Shown: positions 52,147 to 60,721, counted from the first letter of the stretch. The stretch is 64,000 nt of DNA from CAIYPH01 sp043744375 (GCA_043744375.1 JAYTUU010000052.1:8946-72945); one strand, 5' to 3'. Numbers and translations are program-made. The notes: generated by a model from the letters alone, not told the origin.

Positions 52147-52280
52147 GAGAACAGGGCAGATTTCCTGACCTAATGTGATGGGCTACCTCAGGGTAGCTGC
52201 CCCCCGGGACTCCGCAGCCAAACCGATGGAAGTTTTTTGGTTCTTTTTTCAAAAAAGAACTGCTGTCTCAGGGCAATCGC
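52147..52280. repeat. Dispersed repeat, copy 2
   Basis: Begins GGAGAACAGGGCAGATTTCC, then CTACCTCAGGG, GGGACTCCGCAGCCAAAC and the perfect palindrome GTTCTTTTTT-C-AAAAAAGAAC (52240-52260). It closely matches 14283..14398 and, from CTCAGGG on, 53161..53262. It follows the IS3 remnant just as copy 1 follows another mobile element end. Confidence 0.82.
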
Positions 52281-52429
52281 GTGAAGCATTGCATTGCAGG
52301 TCTCGACACTCATCCATTCCCTAATGGGCGTCGTTGCAAGCCTTGCGAAGCACTCCCGCATCACCGTCCTTCATTTTCGATGGCCCGGCGAGATGGAAAG
52401 GGCTGGTCAAAATGCTCCTCCAATGCTAG
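52281..52429. other. Gap before the toxin-antitoxin pair
   Basis: Apart from the operator-like palindrome that follows it, I see no gene or clear promoter box here. Its first bases (CTGTCTCAGGGCAATCG, overlapping the repeat end) match those after copy 3. Confidence 0.4.
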
Positions 52430-52441
52430 GTTACATGTAAC
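52430..52441. promoter_or_regulatory. Palindromic operator candidate for the toxin-antitoxin genes
   Basis: GTTACATGTAAC is a perfect 12-bp palindrome 20 bp upstream of the antitoxin start and just ahead of its ribosome-binding site. Antitoxins of MazE type commonly repress their own operon by binding such sites; the specific use here is inferred. Confidence 0.55.
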
Positions 52442-52461
52442 TATTCCTTGGAGATATGGTT

Positions 52462-52701
52462 ATGGCTACGCCATCAAACCCCAAGCCGTCGCGCGTGAAG
52501 GTGCGTGAGCATCGCGCGCGGTTGCGCGGCCAGGGGCTGCGTCCGATCCAGATATGGGTACCGGATGTCCGCGCGCCGGCCTTCCGGTCAGAGGCGCATC
52601 GCCAATCGCTGGCCGTGGCCACCAGTCCTCATGCTGCTGAAGATCAGGCGTTCATCGACGCCGTGTCCGCTATCGATTTCGAAGAGGGCGGCGCTGAATG
52701 A
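52462..52701 (+). CDS. MazE-family antitoxin (DUF3018 type)
   Basis: A 79-aa protein with the DUF3018 antitoxin pattern: KVREHRARLRGQGLRPIQIW, VPDVRAPAFRSEAHRQSLAV and the acidic end AEDQAFIDAVSAIDFEEGG, which would wrap around the toxin. ATG 52462 lies 8 bases after GGAG; ATG 52456 is too close to it. The stop overlaps the toxin start as ATGA, the usual antitoxin-first arrangement. Confidence 0.88.
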   Translation: MATPSNPKPSRVKVREHRARLRGQGLRPIQIWVPDVRAPAFRSEAHRQSLAVATSPHAAEDQAFIDAVSAIDFEEGGAE

Positions 52702-53051
52702 GGCGGGGTGACATCTGGACCGTATCGGGTGGCGAGGGCTATGCAGGCAAACCGCGCCCCGCCGTCATTGTGCAGGACGATAGCTTTGACGGTACCGACT
52801 CCATCACCATCTGCGCCTTCACCACGGATGAGACCGACGCGCCGCTGTTTCGGCTTGTCGTGGAACCGAACGAGCGGAATGGTTTGCGCGCCGGATGCCG
52901 CATGATGGTGGACAAGATCACCACCGTCCCCAAGTCGAAGACCGGCGCGCGCGTCGGCAGGCTCGATGACGAGGATATCCTGCGCCTCAATCAGGCCGTG
53001 CTGGTGTTCCTTGGACTGGCGGTTTCGCCAAGGGTGAGCCGGGAGGGGTGA
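52698..53051 (+). CDS. MazF/PemK-family toxin endoribonuclease
   Basis: A 117-aa protein with the PemK/MazF fold: MRRGDIWTVSGGEGYAGKPR with the catalytic-loop Arg, PAVIVQDDSFDGTDSITICA with the conserved Thr-rich strand, CRMMVDKITTVPKSK, and a C-terminal helix. Such toxins cut mRNA at short sequences when the antitoxin is degraded. Overlap with the antitoxin gene couples their translation. The pair lies between two direct copies of a dispersed repeat. Confidence 0.9.
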   Translation: MRRGDIWTVSGGEGYAGKPRPAVIVQDDSFDGTDSITICAFTTDETDAPLFRLVVEPNERNGLRAGCRMMVDKITTVPKSKTGARVGRLDDEDILRLNQAVLVFLGLAVSPRVSREG

Positions 53052-53160
53052 CAAAGAAGGCCGCCGAACGTACCCCGGCGTAGGTTGGGGCCGTTCTGTT
53101 TATCAGCGGTTCGCGCGATCCGGCCGGTATGTCCCGACCCCGCGCCGAGTGCGGTCGAAC

Positions 53161-53262
53161 CTCAGGGCAGCTGCCTCCGGGACTCAGCGGCCAAACCGAT
53201 AGAAGTTTTTTGGTTCTTTTTTTCAAAAAAGAACCGCTGTCTCAGGGCAATCGGGTGAAGCG
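53161..53262. repeat. Dispersed repeat, copy 3 (partial)
   Basis: Shares CTCAGGGCAGCTGCC, GGGACT, GCCAAACCGATAGAAG, the TTTTTTGGTTC...AAAAAAGAAC palindrome and CTGTCTCAGGGCAATCG with copy 2. The left part of the repeat is missing. It is in the same orientation as copy 2, so the two bracket the toxin-antitoxin pair as direct repeats. Confidence 0.8.
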
Positions 53263-53462
53263 CGGCAATCCCGCATCGCCGTGAGACCGTTTGGGTGGCT
53301 CTGGATTGCTTCGCAAGGGCTCGCAATGACGGTGGAGAACCGCCTTGCGCGGGGGGCGGGGGGTGGTTATAAGCCCGGCCTCATCTGCGAGTCCGGGCCT
53401 GTAGGGCATGCCCGGCCGCGATGCCTGCGTTGGTGCAGGGTGCAAGCTTAGAGGAGTATCAA
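53263..53462. other. Leader of rpmI with a dispersed TTGCTTCGC motif
   Basis: No gene. CTGGATTGCTTCGC followed by GCTCGCAATGACGG (about 53300-53332) belongs to a type of interspersed sequence found in many bacteria. Further on, GCCCGGCC and GGCCGCGATGCCTG stretches near 53375-53425 could fold and may serve in ribosomal-protein autoregulation, which is inference. AGAGGAG at 53450 is the rpmI ribosome-binding site. Confidence 0.4.
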
Positions 53463-53666
53463 ATGCCCAAGATGAAGACGAAGTCTTCGGTCAAGAAGCG
53501 CTTCAAGATCACTGCGACCGGCAAGGTTCTTGCTGGTCCGGGGAACAAGCGCCATGGCCTGATCAATCGCTCGCAGAAGATGAAGCGGCAGGGCCGCGGT
53601 AGCCAGGTGCTGACGGAGGCCGATGGCCTCACCGTCAAGCAGTGGGCGCCGTACGGTCTGAGCTGA
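53463..53666 (+). CDS. rpmI: 50S ribosomal protein L35
   Basis: A 67-aa basic ribosomal protein, MPKMKTKSSVKKRFKITATG, with GPGNKRHGLINRSQKMKRQ typical of L35. ATG 53463 follows AGAGGAG; the upstream in-frame region is not conserved. It is followed 12 bp later by rplT. infC, which often precedes this pair, is not directly upstream here; a mobile-element island is. Confidence 0.97.
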   Translation: MPKMKTKSSVKKRFKITATGKVLAGPGNKRHGLINRSQKMKRQGRGSQVLTEADGLTVKQWAPYGLS

Positions 53667-53678
53667 GGGAGAGCAGGC

Positions 53679-54035
53679 ATGGCACGCGTTAAACGGGGCG
53701 TCACGACTCACGCCCGTCACAAGAAGGTCATCGACGCCTCCAAGGGGTTCGTTGGCCGGTCCTCAACCAATTACCGCATCGCGCTGGAGCGGCTCGAGAA
53801 GTCGCTGCAATACGCGTATCGGGATCGCCGGGTGAAGAAGCGCGAATTCCGCGGTTTGTGGATCCAGCGCATCAACGCCGCCGTGCGTGAGCATGGCATG
53901 ATCTATTCGCGATTTATCGCCGGGCTGAAGACGGCTGGCATCGAGATGGACCGCAAGGTGCTCGCTGCCATCGCGTATGACGATCCCAAGAGCTTCGCGG
54001 AGATCGTCAAGAAGGTGCAGGCCGCCCTGGCCTGA
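53679..54035 (+). CDS. rplT: 50S ribosomal protein L20
   Basis: A 118-aa protein that helps fold 23S rRNA early in 50S assembly. It starts MARVKRGVTTHARHKKVI and includes YAYRDRRVKKREFRGLWIQR and INAAVREHGMIYSRFI, the L20 hallmarks. In other bacteria L20 represses its own operon; there is no direct evidence here. Confidence 0.97.
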   Translation: MARVKRGVTTHARHKKVIDASKGFVGRSSTNYRIALERLEKSLQYAYRDRRVKKREFRGLWIQRINAAVREHGMIYSRFIAGLKTAGIEMDRKVLAAIAYDDPKSFAEIVKKVQAALA

Positions 54036-54070
54036 TCGGTTCCTTTCGGAACATACGATCAATCTTGAAA

Positions 54071-54097
54071 GGGCTGCCCGCGTGGGCGGCCCTTTTT
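54071..54097 (+). terminator. Rho-independent terminator between rplT and pheS
   Basis: GGGCTGCCC-GCGT-GGGCGGCCC (54071-54092) is a strong stem with one internal mismatch, followed by TTTTT. It separates rplT from pheS by terminating or attenuating transcription; pheST operons elsewhere are attenuated, but no leader peptide rich in Phe is seen here. Confidence 0.88.
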
Positions 54098-54115
54098 CGC
54101 ATGCAGGATCCGTAG

Positions 54116-55186
54116 ATGAGCGACGATTTCTCGACGTTGAAGGCTGACACCGAGGCGGCATTGGCGGCGGCGCGGGACATCCGGGCGTGGGACGCGATCC
54201 GCGTCGGCGTGCTCGGCAAGAACGGCGCGCTGACGCAGTTGCTGAAGGAGTTGGGGAAGGTTTCGCCCGAGGAGCGGCGCGGCCGTGGCGCCGCTCTGAA
54301 CCTGTTGAAGGACGCGCTGACCTCGGCGATCGAGGGGCGACGGACGGCGCTGGAGGGGGCGGCACTCGATGCCCGTCTCGCCGCCGAACGCATGGACGTC
54401 ACTTTGCCGCCGCGCCCCGTCGTCAACGGGCTGATCCACCCGATCAGCCGGACGATGGAGGAGATGGCCGCCATTTTCGGCGCCATGGGGTTCGCCATCG
54501 CCGAGGGGCCGGACGTCGAGGATGACTGGCGCAATTTCGGTGCCCTCAACATCCCCGCGCATCATTCGGCGCGCGAGGACATGGACACGTTCTATCTGCC
54601 CGGCACCGACGCCGACGCCCGGCGCCGCGTGCTGCGGACGCATACCTCGCCCGTGCAGGTGCGCACGATGGTGAGCCAGGAGCCGCCGCTGCGCGTCATC
54701 GTGCCCGGCCGCACCTATCGCGCCGACCATGACGCGACGCATAGCCCGATGTTCCACCAGGTCGAGGGTTTGGCGCTCGATCGCGGGCTGACGCTGGGCC
54801 ATCTGAAGGGCTGCCTGATCGATTTCCTGCGCGCCTTCTTTGGCATTTCGAACTTGCCGGTGCGCTTCCGCTCGTCCTATTTCCCGTTCACCGAGCCGTC
54901 GATGGAGGTTGATATCGGCTGGAACCGGAAGACCGGCGAGCTTGGTGGCGGCGGCGATTGGCTGGAAATCCTCGGCAGCGGCATGGTGCATCCGAAAGTG
55001 CTGGCCAATTGCGGCATCGACCCGCGGGAGTGGCAGGGCTTCGCGTTCGGCATGGGGATCGAGCGGGTAACGATGTTGAAGCATGGCATTCCCGATCTGC
55101 GGCCGTTCTATGAGAGTGATATCCGCTGGCTGCGCCATTACGGTTTCAATCCGCTGGCGGCGGCGCTGCTGCATGAGGGGGTCTGA
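54116..55186 (+). CDS. pheS: Phenylalanyl-tRNA synthetase alpha subunit
   Basis: A 356-aa class II synthetase subunit. After a coiled-coil N terminus come motif 2 (RVIVPGRTYRADHDATHSPM, FHQVEGLALD) and motif 3 (GMGIERVTMLKHGIPDLR). It forms the (alpha-beta)2 enzyme with PheT encoded 3 bp downstream. Confidence 0.97.
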   Translation: MSDDFSTLKADTEAALAAARDIRAWDAIRVGVLGKNGALTQLLKELGKVSPEERRGRGAALNLLKDALTSAIEGRRTALEGAALDARLAAERMDVTLPPRPVVNGLIHPISRTMEEMAAIFGAMGFAIAEGPDVEDDWRNFGALNIPAHHSAREDMDTFYLPGTDADARRRVLRTHTSPVQVRTMVSQEPPLRVIVPGRTYRADHDATHSPMFHQVEGLALDRGLTLGHLKGCLIDFLRAFFGISNLPVRFRSSYFPFTEPSMEVDIGWNRKTGELGGGGDWLEILGSGMVHPKVLANCGIDPREWQGFAFGMGIERVTMLKHGIPDLRPFYESDIRWLRHYGFNPLAAALLHEGV

Positions 55187-55189
55187 GCG

Positions 55190-57643
55190 ATGAAATTCTC
55201 CCTCTCCTGGCTCAAGACGCATCTGGACACGACGGCGTTGTTGCAGGACATCACCGACGCGTTGACGATGATCGGCCTCGAACTCGAAGGCGTCGAGGAT
55301 CGCGGCGCGGCGCTGGCGGCGTTCCGTATCGCCCATGTGATCGAGGCCGTGCAGCACCCGAACGCGGACCGGCTGCGCGCCTGCAAGGTGGATACCGGCG
55401 ACGGTATTTTTTCGGTTGTCTGCGGGGCGCCGAACGCGCGCACGGGGATGAAGGCGGTGTTTGCCGCCGCCGGCACATATATTCCGGGCACCGGGATGAC
55501 GCTGAAGGTGGGCGAAATCCGCGGCGTGCAGTCGGCTGGGATGCTGCTGTCGATGCGCGAAATGGGTCTCGGGGATGACCATGAGGGCATCGTCGATCTG
55601 CCGGCGGATGCGCCGGTCGGCGTGCCGTATCCGGTCTGGGCGGGCATGGATGATCCGATCATCGACATCGCCGTCACCCCCAATCGCGGCGACGCGCTGT
55701 CCGTGCGCGGCGTGGCGCGCGATCTGGCGGCGGCCGGTATCGGCACGCTGAAGCCGCTGGCGGTGGAGCAGGTGCCGGCGGCGTTCGCCAGCCCCGTGCG
55801 CTGGGCGATCGATATGCCCGAGACCTGCCCGTGGGTGCTCGGGCGGACCGTGCGCGGCGTCAAGAACGGGCCAAGCCCGCAATGGTTGCAGGACCGGCTG
55901 ACCTCGATCGGGCTGCGGCCGATCAACGCGCTGGTCGATGTCACCAACTTCTTCACCATCGATCTCGGCCGCCCGCTGCACGTGTTCGACGCCGACAAGG
56001 TGCAGGGCGGCGTGCTGACGTTCCGCCCGGGTATGGGGGAAGATTTTCGTGCGCTGAACGGCAAGGACTATACGGTGCGACCGGTCGATTGCGCGATCGC
56101 CGACGCGGCCGGCGTGCAGTCGCTGGCCGGGGTGATTGGCGGCGAGGCGACCGGGTGCGACGTGGCGACGACTTCGGTCTTCATCGAATGCGCATTGTTC
56201 AACCCGGTGACCACCGCGCTGTCCGGCCGGCATCACCAGATCATTTCCGACGCCCGGCAGCGTTTCGAACGCGGCATTGACCCGGCACTGCTGCCCGACG
56301 CCGTCGAACTGGCAACCCGGATGATCATCGACCTCTGCGGCGGCGAGGCGTCCGAGGTGGTCGCCGCCGGGGCGGAACCGGCCTGGCAGCGGCAGGCGAC
56401 GTTGCGCTTCCGCCGGCTGGCCGAATTCGGCGGCCTCGATGTGCCGGCCGACGAAGCGGTCTCCCGCCTCGAACGCCTCGGTTTCGCGGTCGTCGCGCGC
56501 GATGCCGCCGCCGTGACCGTGCAGGTGCCGTCCTGGCGCAATGACGTTGCCGCCACCAGCGCGCTCGAACCCGACGCGGCATTGCCGGACGCGCGGATGC
56601 GGCAGGCGTCGGAGGGGCGCGACGCGATGGAGCCGGAGGCCGATCTGGTCGAGGAAGTGCTGCGCCTCGGCGGTCTTGACGCGGTGCCCGCCGTGTCGAT
56701 GCCCGCCATCGCCCCGGTGCCGGGTGCGACCCTGAGTCCGCGCCAGGTGCGCATTGCGCTGGCGCGGCGCGTGATCGCGGCGCAGGGCTTCGCCGAGGCG
56801 GTGACGTTCAGCTTCATGCCAGCGAAGGAAGCGGCCCTGTTCGGCGCCGCGCCCGAGAGCCTGCGCCTGCACAACCCGATCGCCGCCGACCTGGACCAAC
56901 TCCGCGCGACCCCGCTGGCGACCCTCGCCTTGGCGGCCCAGCGCAACGCCAGCCGTGGTTTCGCCGATGTCAACCTGTTCGAGATCGGCCCGGCGTTCCG
57001 CGCCGATGGGCAGACCGTGATGGCCGCCGGCATCCGCGCCGGCAGCAGCCCGCGCGCCTGGAACGCGCCGGCCGCGGGGGGGGACGTGATGGCGGCCAAG
57101 GCGGATGCCTGGGCGGTGCTGTCCGCGCTCGGCGTGCCGATGGACGCGCTCTCCGTCACCGCGGACGCGCCGGCGCACTATCATCCCGGCCGCTCCGGAG
57201 TTGTGCGCCAGGGACCGAAGACGATCCTGGCGACTTTCGGCGCCCTGCATCCGCGCGTGCTCCTCGGCCTCGACCTCACCGGCCCCGCGGTCGCCTTCGA
57301 GATCGATCTTGACGCCATTCAGGAGCCGAAGCGCAAGAAGAAGACCCTGCCCGACCTGCCCGCGTTCCAATCGGTGCGGCGCGACTTCGCTTTCGTGGTG
57401 GAGGCTGGCGTCGCCGCCGAAACCCTGCTGAAAGCCGCCCGTGGCGCCGAACGGACGCTGATCGCCGGCGTCGCCCTGTTCGACGTCTACGAGGGCGAAC
57501 GGATGGATGCGGGGAAAAAATCCCTCGCCATCGAGGTCACTTTCCAGCCGCGCGACCGCACGCTGACGGACGCCGAGATCGAGGCGGCCTGCCAGAAGGT
57601 GGTCGCGGCGGTGGCGAAGGCGACGGGGGCTGTGCTACGGTAG
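55190..57643 (+). CDS. pheT: Phenylalanyl-tRNA synthetase beta subunit
   Basis: An 817-aa subunit carrying tRNA binding and editing. N-terminal tRNA-binding (OB) domain IEAVQHPNADRLRACKVDTG, B3/B4 editing domain, B5 domain, the inactive class II core, and a C-terminal anticodon-binding (ferredoxin-like) domain ending ALFDVYEGERM ... SLAIEVTFQPRDRTL. In the B5 region about 25 residues (about 452-478, EPDAALPDARMRQASEGRDA) are inserted between VPSWRNDV and EADLVEEVLRL, which are normally almost adjacent. Confidence 0.96.
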   Translation: MKFSLSWLKTHLDTTALLQDITDALTMIGLELEGVEDRGAALAAFRIAHVIEAVQHPNADRLRACKVDTGDGIFSVVCGAPNARTGMKAVFAAAGTYIPGTGMTLKVGEIRGVQSAGMLLSMREMGLGDDHEGIVDLPADAPVGVPYPVWAGMDDPIIDIAVTPNRGDALSVRGVARDLAAAGIGTLKPLAVEQVPAAFASPVRWAIDMPETCPWVLGRTVRGVKNGPSPQWLQDRLTSIGLRPINALVDVTNFFTIDLGRPLHVFDADKVQGGVLTFRPGMGEDFRALNGKDYTVRPVDCAIADAAGVQSLAGVIGGEATGCDVATTSVFIECALFNPVTTALSGRHHQIISDARQRFERGIDPALLPDAVELATRMIIDLCGGEASEVVAAGAEPAWQRQATLRFRRLAEFGGLDVPADEAVSRLERLGFAVVARDAAAVTVQVPSWRNDVAATSALEPDAALPDARMRQASEGRDAMEPEADLVEEVLRLGGLDAVPAVSMPAIAPVPGATLSPRQVRIALARRVIAAQGFAEAVTFSFMPAKEAALFGAAPESLRLHNPIAADLDQLRATPLATLALAAQRNASRGFADVNLFEIGPAFRADGQTVMAAGIRAGSSPRAWNAPAAGGDVMAAKADAWAVLSALGVPMDALSVTADAPAHYHPGRSGVVRQGPKTILATFGALHPRVLLGLDLTGPAVAFEIDLDAIQEPKRKKKTLPDLPAFQSVRRDFAFVVEAGVAAETLLKAARGAERTLIAGVALFDVYEGERMDAGKKSLAIEVTFQPRDRTLTDAEIEAACQKVVAAVAKATGAVLR

Positions 57644-57666
57644 GGCCAACAGGAGGTCCCGCCACC

Positions 57667-57900
57667 ATGGTCGTCAATCTTCCCGTGCCGCAGGTCGAAC
57701 TCAAGGCTCTTGCCGATTCGAACATCAAGCTGGCGTCGGAGGCCCAGGAACTGGTCAAGCTCATCGAGCAGGTCGCCGACAGCAACCTGCGCGACCAGAT
57801 GCTTTCCCGGATCGGCGTCGTGATCGGGGTTGTGCAGGTGATCGACCGCACCGTTCGTGCCGCCGTCTATTCGTCAAATACCTCACCTTATGCCGCCTGA
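57667..57900 (+). CDS. Small helical protein of unknown function
   Basis: A 77-aa protein following pheT, with GGAGG before the start region (ATG 57667). It looks like two amphipathic helices (KALADSNIKLASEAQELVKL and LRDQMLSRIGVVIGVVQVID) with no signal peptide. Not recognised. Its last 11 bases overlap the next small gene, so the two are likely expressed together. Confidence 0.65.
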   Translation: MVVNLPVPQVELKALADSNIKLASEAQELVKLIEQVADSNLRDQMLSRIGVVIGVVQVIDRTVRAAVYSSNTSPYAA

Positions 57901-58249
57901 GACCGATCCTACGGTGCCGTCCCCCGCCCAACCGCCGCTGGTGGCGAGCCGGGCCGCGCTGCTGTTGTCGCAGTTGTCCGACTTGACGGGGGAGGTGGCG
58001 AAATCCGCCGGGTTGATCCCTGACCAGACACAGGCCGACAAGGACCGTTCATGGATCGCGCGGCGGATCATCACCGTCTTCGTTGTCGCGATCATCGGCG
58101 TCTTCGTGCTTCTCGGTCTCCAGGGGCATGCCAGCGGCGCATGGGACACCCCCGCCAGCCAAGCCGTCGAACTGATCAAGACCGCTGTCCTGCCGATCGT
58201 GACCCTCGTGCTCGGCTACTATTTCGGCAGCCGCGACAATAAGGGCTGA
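57890..58249 (+). CDS. Small membrane protein with two transmembrane helices
   Basis: A 119-aa protein from ATG 57890, in the overlap with the previous gene. A soluble N terminus (about 55 residues, SQLSDLTGEVAKSAGLIPDQ) leads to two hydrophobic segments (IITVFVVAIIGVFVLLGLQG and LIKTAVLPIVTLVLGYYFGS) joined by a short loop, then a charged end. The hairpin topology is holin-like, but no lysis gene is nearby. Function unknown. A start at 57857 is possible but less likely. Confidence 0.6.
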   Translation: MPPETDPTVPSPAQPPLVASRAALLLSQLSDLTGEVAKSAGLIPDQTQADKDRSWIARRIITVFVVAIIGVFVLLGLQGHASGAWDTPASQAVELIKTAVLPIVTLVLGYYFGSRDNKG

Positions 58250-58280
58250 CAGTAGCGCTCGCGATGGCTATCTCCCCCCC

Positions 58281-60086
58281 ATGACCGACACACCCCTCGC
58301 CCTGATCCGCAACTTCTCCATCATCGCCCATATCGATCATGGCAAGTCCACGCTCGCCGATCGCCTGATCCAGGCGACCGGCGGCCTCTCCGCGCGTGAG
58401 ATGACCGAGCAGGTGCTCGACAGCATGGAGCTCGAAAAAGAGCGCGGCATCACCATCAAGGCGCAGACGGTGCGGCTCACCTACAAGGCGCATGACGGGC
58501 TCACCTACGTGTTGAACCTGATGGACACGCCGGGGCATGTCGATTTCGCCTACGAGGTCAGCCGCAGCCTTGCTGCCTGTGAGGGTTCCCTCCTCGTCGT
58601 CGATGCCTCGCAGGGCGTCGAGGCGCAGACACTCGCCAACGTGTATCAGGCGATCGACGCGCATCACGAGATCGTCCCGGTGCTCAACAAGATCGACCTG
58701 CCCGCCGCCGAACCGGACAAGGTGAAGCAGCAGATCGAGGACGTGATCGGCCTCGATGCGTCGGACGCGGTGATGATCTCGGCCAAGACGGGGCTGAACA
58801 TCGAGGGCGTGCTGGAGGCGCTGGTGACGCGGCTGCCGGCGCCGAAGGGCAATCCCGACGCGCCGCTGACGGCGTTGGTGGTGGATAGCTGGTACGACCA
58901 GTATCTCGGCGTGGTCATCCTCATTCGGGTCAAGGACGGGCGGATCCGCAAGGGCCAGAAAATCCGCATGATGGCGCGCGGCACGGTGCACAACGTCGAT
59001 CAGGTGGGCGTGTTCACGCCGCGCATGGTGGTGATGGAGGACCTCGGGCCGGGCGAAATGGGCTACATCACGGCGGCCATCAAGACCGTGGCGGATGTGG
59101 CGGTTGGCGACACCATCACCGATGACCGCGTGCCCGCCACCGTGGCGTTGCCGGGCTTCAAGCCCTCGGTGCCCGTCGTGTGGTGCGGGCTGTATCCGGT
59201 CGATGCCGATGACTTCGAAAAGCTGCGCGACAGCCTGGCCAAGCTGCGCCTCAACGATGCGAGCTTCCACTTCGACCCTGAAACCTCCGCGGCGCTCGGT
59301 TTCGGCTTCCGCTGCGGCTTCCTCGGTCTGCTGCATCTGGAGATCATCCAGGAACGGCTGATCCGCGAGTTCGACCTCGACCTGATCGCCACCGCGCCGA
59401 GCGTGGTCTATCGCGTTCACCGCACCTCCGGCGTGGTCGAGGAATTGCACAACCCCGTCGACATGCCGGACCCCAGCCTGATCGACCATATCGAGGAGCC
59501 GTGGATCAAGGCGACGATCATGGTGCCGGACGAGTATCTCGGCGCCATCCTGACCCTGTGCAGCGAGCGGCGCGGCCAGCAGGTCGACCTGACCTATGTC
59601 GGTGATCGCGCCATGGCCGTCTACAAGCTTCCGTTGAACGAGGTGGTGTTCGATTTCTATGATCGGCTGAAATCGGTCAGCCGCGGCTATGCGAGCTTCG
59701 ACTACGCGATGGATTCCTACGCCGAGAGCGACCTCGTGCGCATTTCCATCCTGGTCAACGCCGATCTGGTGGATGCGCTGAGCTTCATCGCCCATCGTGC
59801 CCAGGCCGAAAAGCGCGGGCGCTCGATCTGCGAGAAGCTGAAGGACCTCATCCCCCGCCAACTGTTCAAGATCGCCGTGCAGGCCGCGATCGGTGGCCGG
59901 GTGATCGCGCGCGAGACGATCAGCGCGATGTCCAAGGACGTCACTGCGAAGTGCTATGGCGGCGATATCTCGCGCAAGCGGAAGCTGCTGGACAAGCAGA
60001 AAGAGGGCAAGAAGCGGATGCGGCAGTTCGGCAAGGTGGAAATCCCGCAATCGGCCTTCCTCGCCGCCCTCAAGATGGACGCGTGA
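58281..60086 (+). CDS. lepA: Elongation factor 4 (LepA)
   Basis: A 601-aa translational GTPase that acts on stalled or initiating ribosomes. G1 motif IAHIDHGKSTLADRLIQ, switch DTPGHVDF, NKIDLPAAEPD and the LepA-specific C-terminal domain (KAKCYGGDISRKRKLLDKQK in near form: VTAKCYGGDISRKRKL). Length matches the family. gmhA follows 4 bp later. Confidence 0.97.
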   Translation: MTDTPLALIRNFSIIAHIDHGKSTLADRLIQATGGLSAREMTEQVLDSMELEKERGITIKAQTVRLTYKAHDGLTYVLNLMDTPGHVDFAYEVSRSLAACEGSLLVVDASQGVEAQTLANVYQAIDAHHEIVPVLNKIDLPAAEPDKVKQQIEDVIGLDASDAVMISAKTGLNIEGVLEALVTRLPAPKGNPDAPLTALVVDSWYDQYLGVVILIRVKDGRIRKGQKIRMMARGTVHNVDQVGVFTPRMVVMEDLGPGEMGYITAAIKTVADVAVGDTITDDRVPATVALPGFKPSVPVVWCGLYPVDADDFEKLRDSLAKLRLNDASFHFDPETSAALGFGFRCGFLGLLHLEIIQERLIREFDLDLIATAPSVVYRVHRTSGVVEELHNPVDMPDPSLIDHIEEPWIKATIMVPDEYLGAILTLCSERRGQQVDLTYVGDRAMAVYKLPLNEVVFDFYDRLKSVSRGYASFDYAMDSYAESDLVRISILVNADLVDALSFIAHRAQAEKRGRSICEKLKDLIPRQLFKIAVQAAIGGRVIARETISAMSKDVTAKCYGGDISRKRKLLDKQKEGKKRMRQFGKVEIPQSAFLAALKMDA

Positions 60087-60090
60087 CGCG

Positions 60091-60687
60091 ATGATGAACC
60101 ATGCCGACTACACCGCCGACTATCTCGCCCACAGCGTCGCGGCCCTCGGTGCGTTTGCCGCCGACGCCTCCGCGCAGGCGACGCTGATCGCCATGGCCGC
60201 TGCCACCGCCGCTGCCATGAAATCCGGCGGCAAGCTGCTGATTGCCGGCAATGGCGGCAGCGCGGCCGACGCCCAGCACATCGCAGGCGAGTTCATCAGC
60301 CGCCTCATGTTCGACCACCCGCCGTTGCCCGCCATCGCGCTGACCACCGACACCTCGGCCCTGACCGCGACGGCGAACGACTATGGCTATGAGTTCGTGT
60401 TCGAGCGCCAGGTCCAGGCACTCGGCCGCAAGGGCGACGTGTTCCTGGGCATCTCGACGTCGGGCAACTCCGCCAACGTGGTGCGCGCGCTCGATGCCGC
60501 GCGGGCGCAGGGCATGGTGACATTGGGCTTCACCGGCGCCGCCCCCGGCAAGATGGCCGCGTTGTGCGATCACCGCCTCGCTGCCGCCTCGACCTGGACG
60601 CCGATCATCCAGCAAATCCACATCACCGCCGCGCATATCTATTGCGCGCTGATCGAACGCGCGATGTTCCCGGCACTGGCGCGTTAA
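60091..60687 (+). CDS. gmhA: Sedoheptulose 7-phosphate isomerase
   Basis: A 198-aa SIS-domain enzyme making D-glycero-D-manno-heptose 7-phosphate for the LPS core. The sugar-binding LLIAGNGGSAADAQHIAGEF, LGISTSGNSANVVRAL and a C-terminal His in IQQIHITAAHIYC match the family. ATG 60091 (MMNHADY) is chosen; the frame further left lies inside lepA. Confidence 0.93.
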   Translation: MMNHADYTADYLAHSVAALGAFAADASAQATLIAMAAATAAAMKSGGKLLIAGNGGSAADAQHIAGEFISRLMFDHPPLPAIALTTDTSALTATANDYGYEFVFERQVQALGRKGDVFLGISTSGNSANVVRALDAARAQGMVTLGFTGAAPGKMAALCDHRLAAASTWTPIIQQIHITAAHIYCALIERAMFPALAR

Positions 60688-60721
60688 TTTGGGTGAAAAC
60701 GTCGGAAAACTTTACACTCCC

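Noticed and set aside
54059..57370. 1103-codon open frame on the minus strand opposite pheST
   Set aside because: It mirrors the codon bias of pheS and pheT, has no domain, and low-complexity His/Arg/Gln-rich composition typical of antisense frames in GC-rich DNA.
58176..60050. 624-codon minus-strand frame opposite lepA
   Set aside because: Overlaps the well-supported lepA completely and shows antisense composition.
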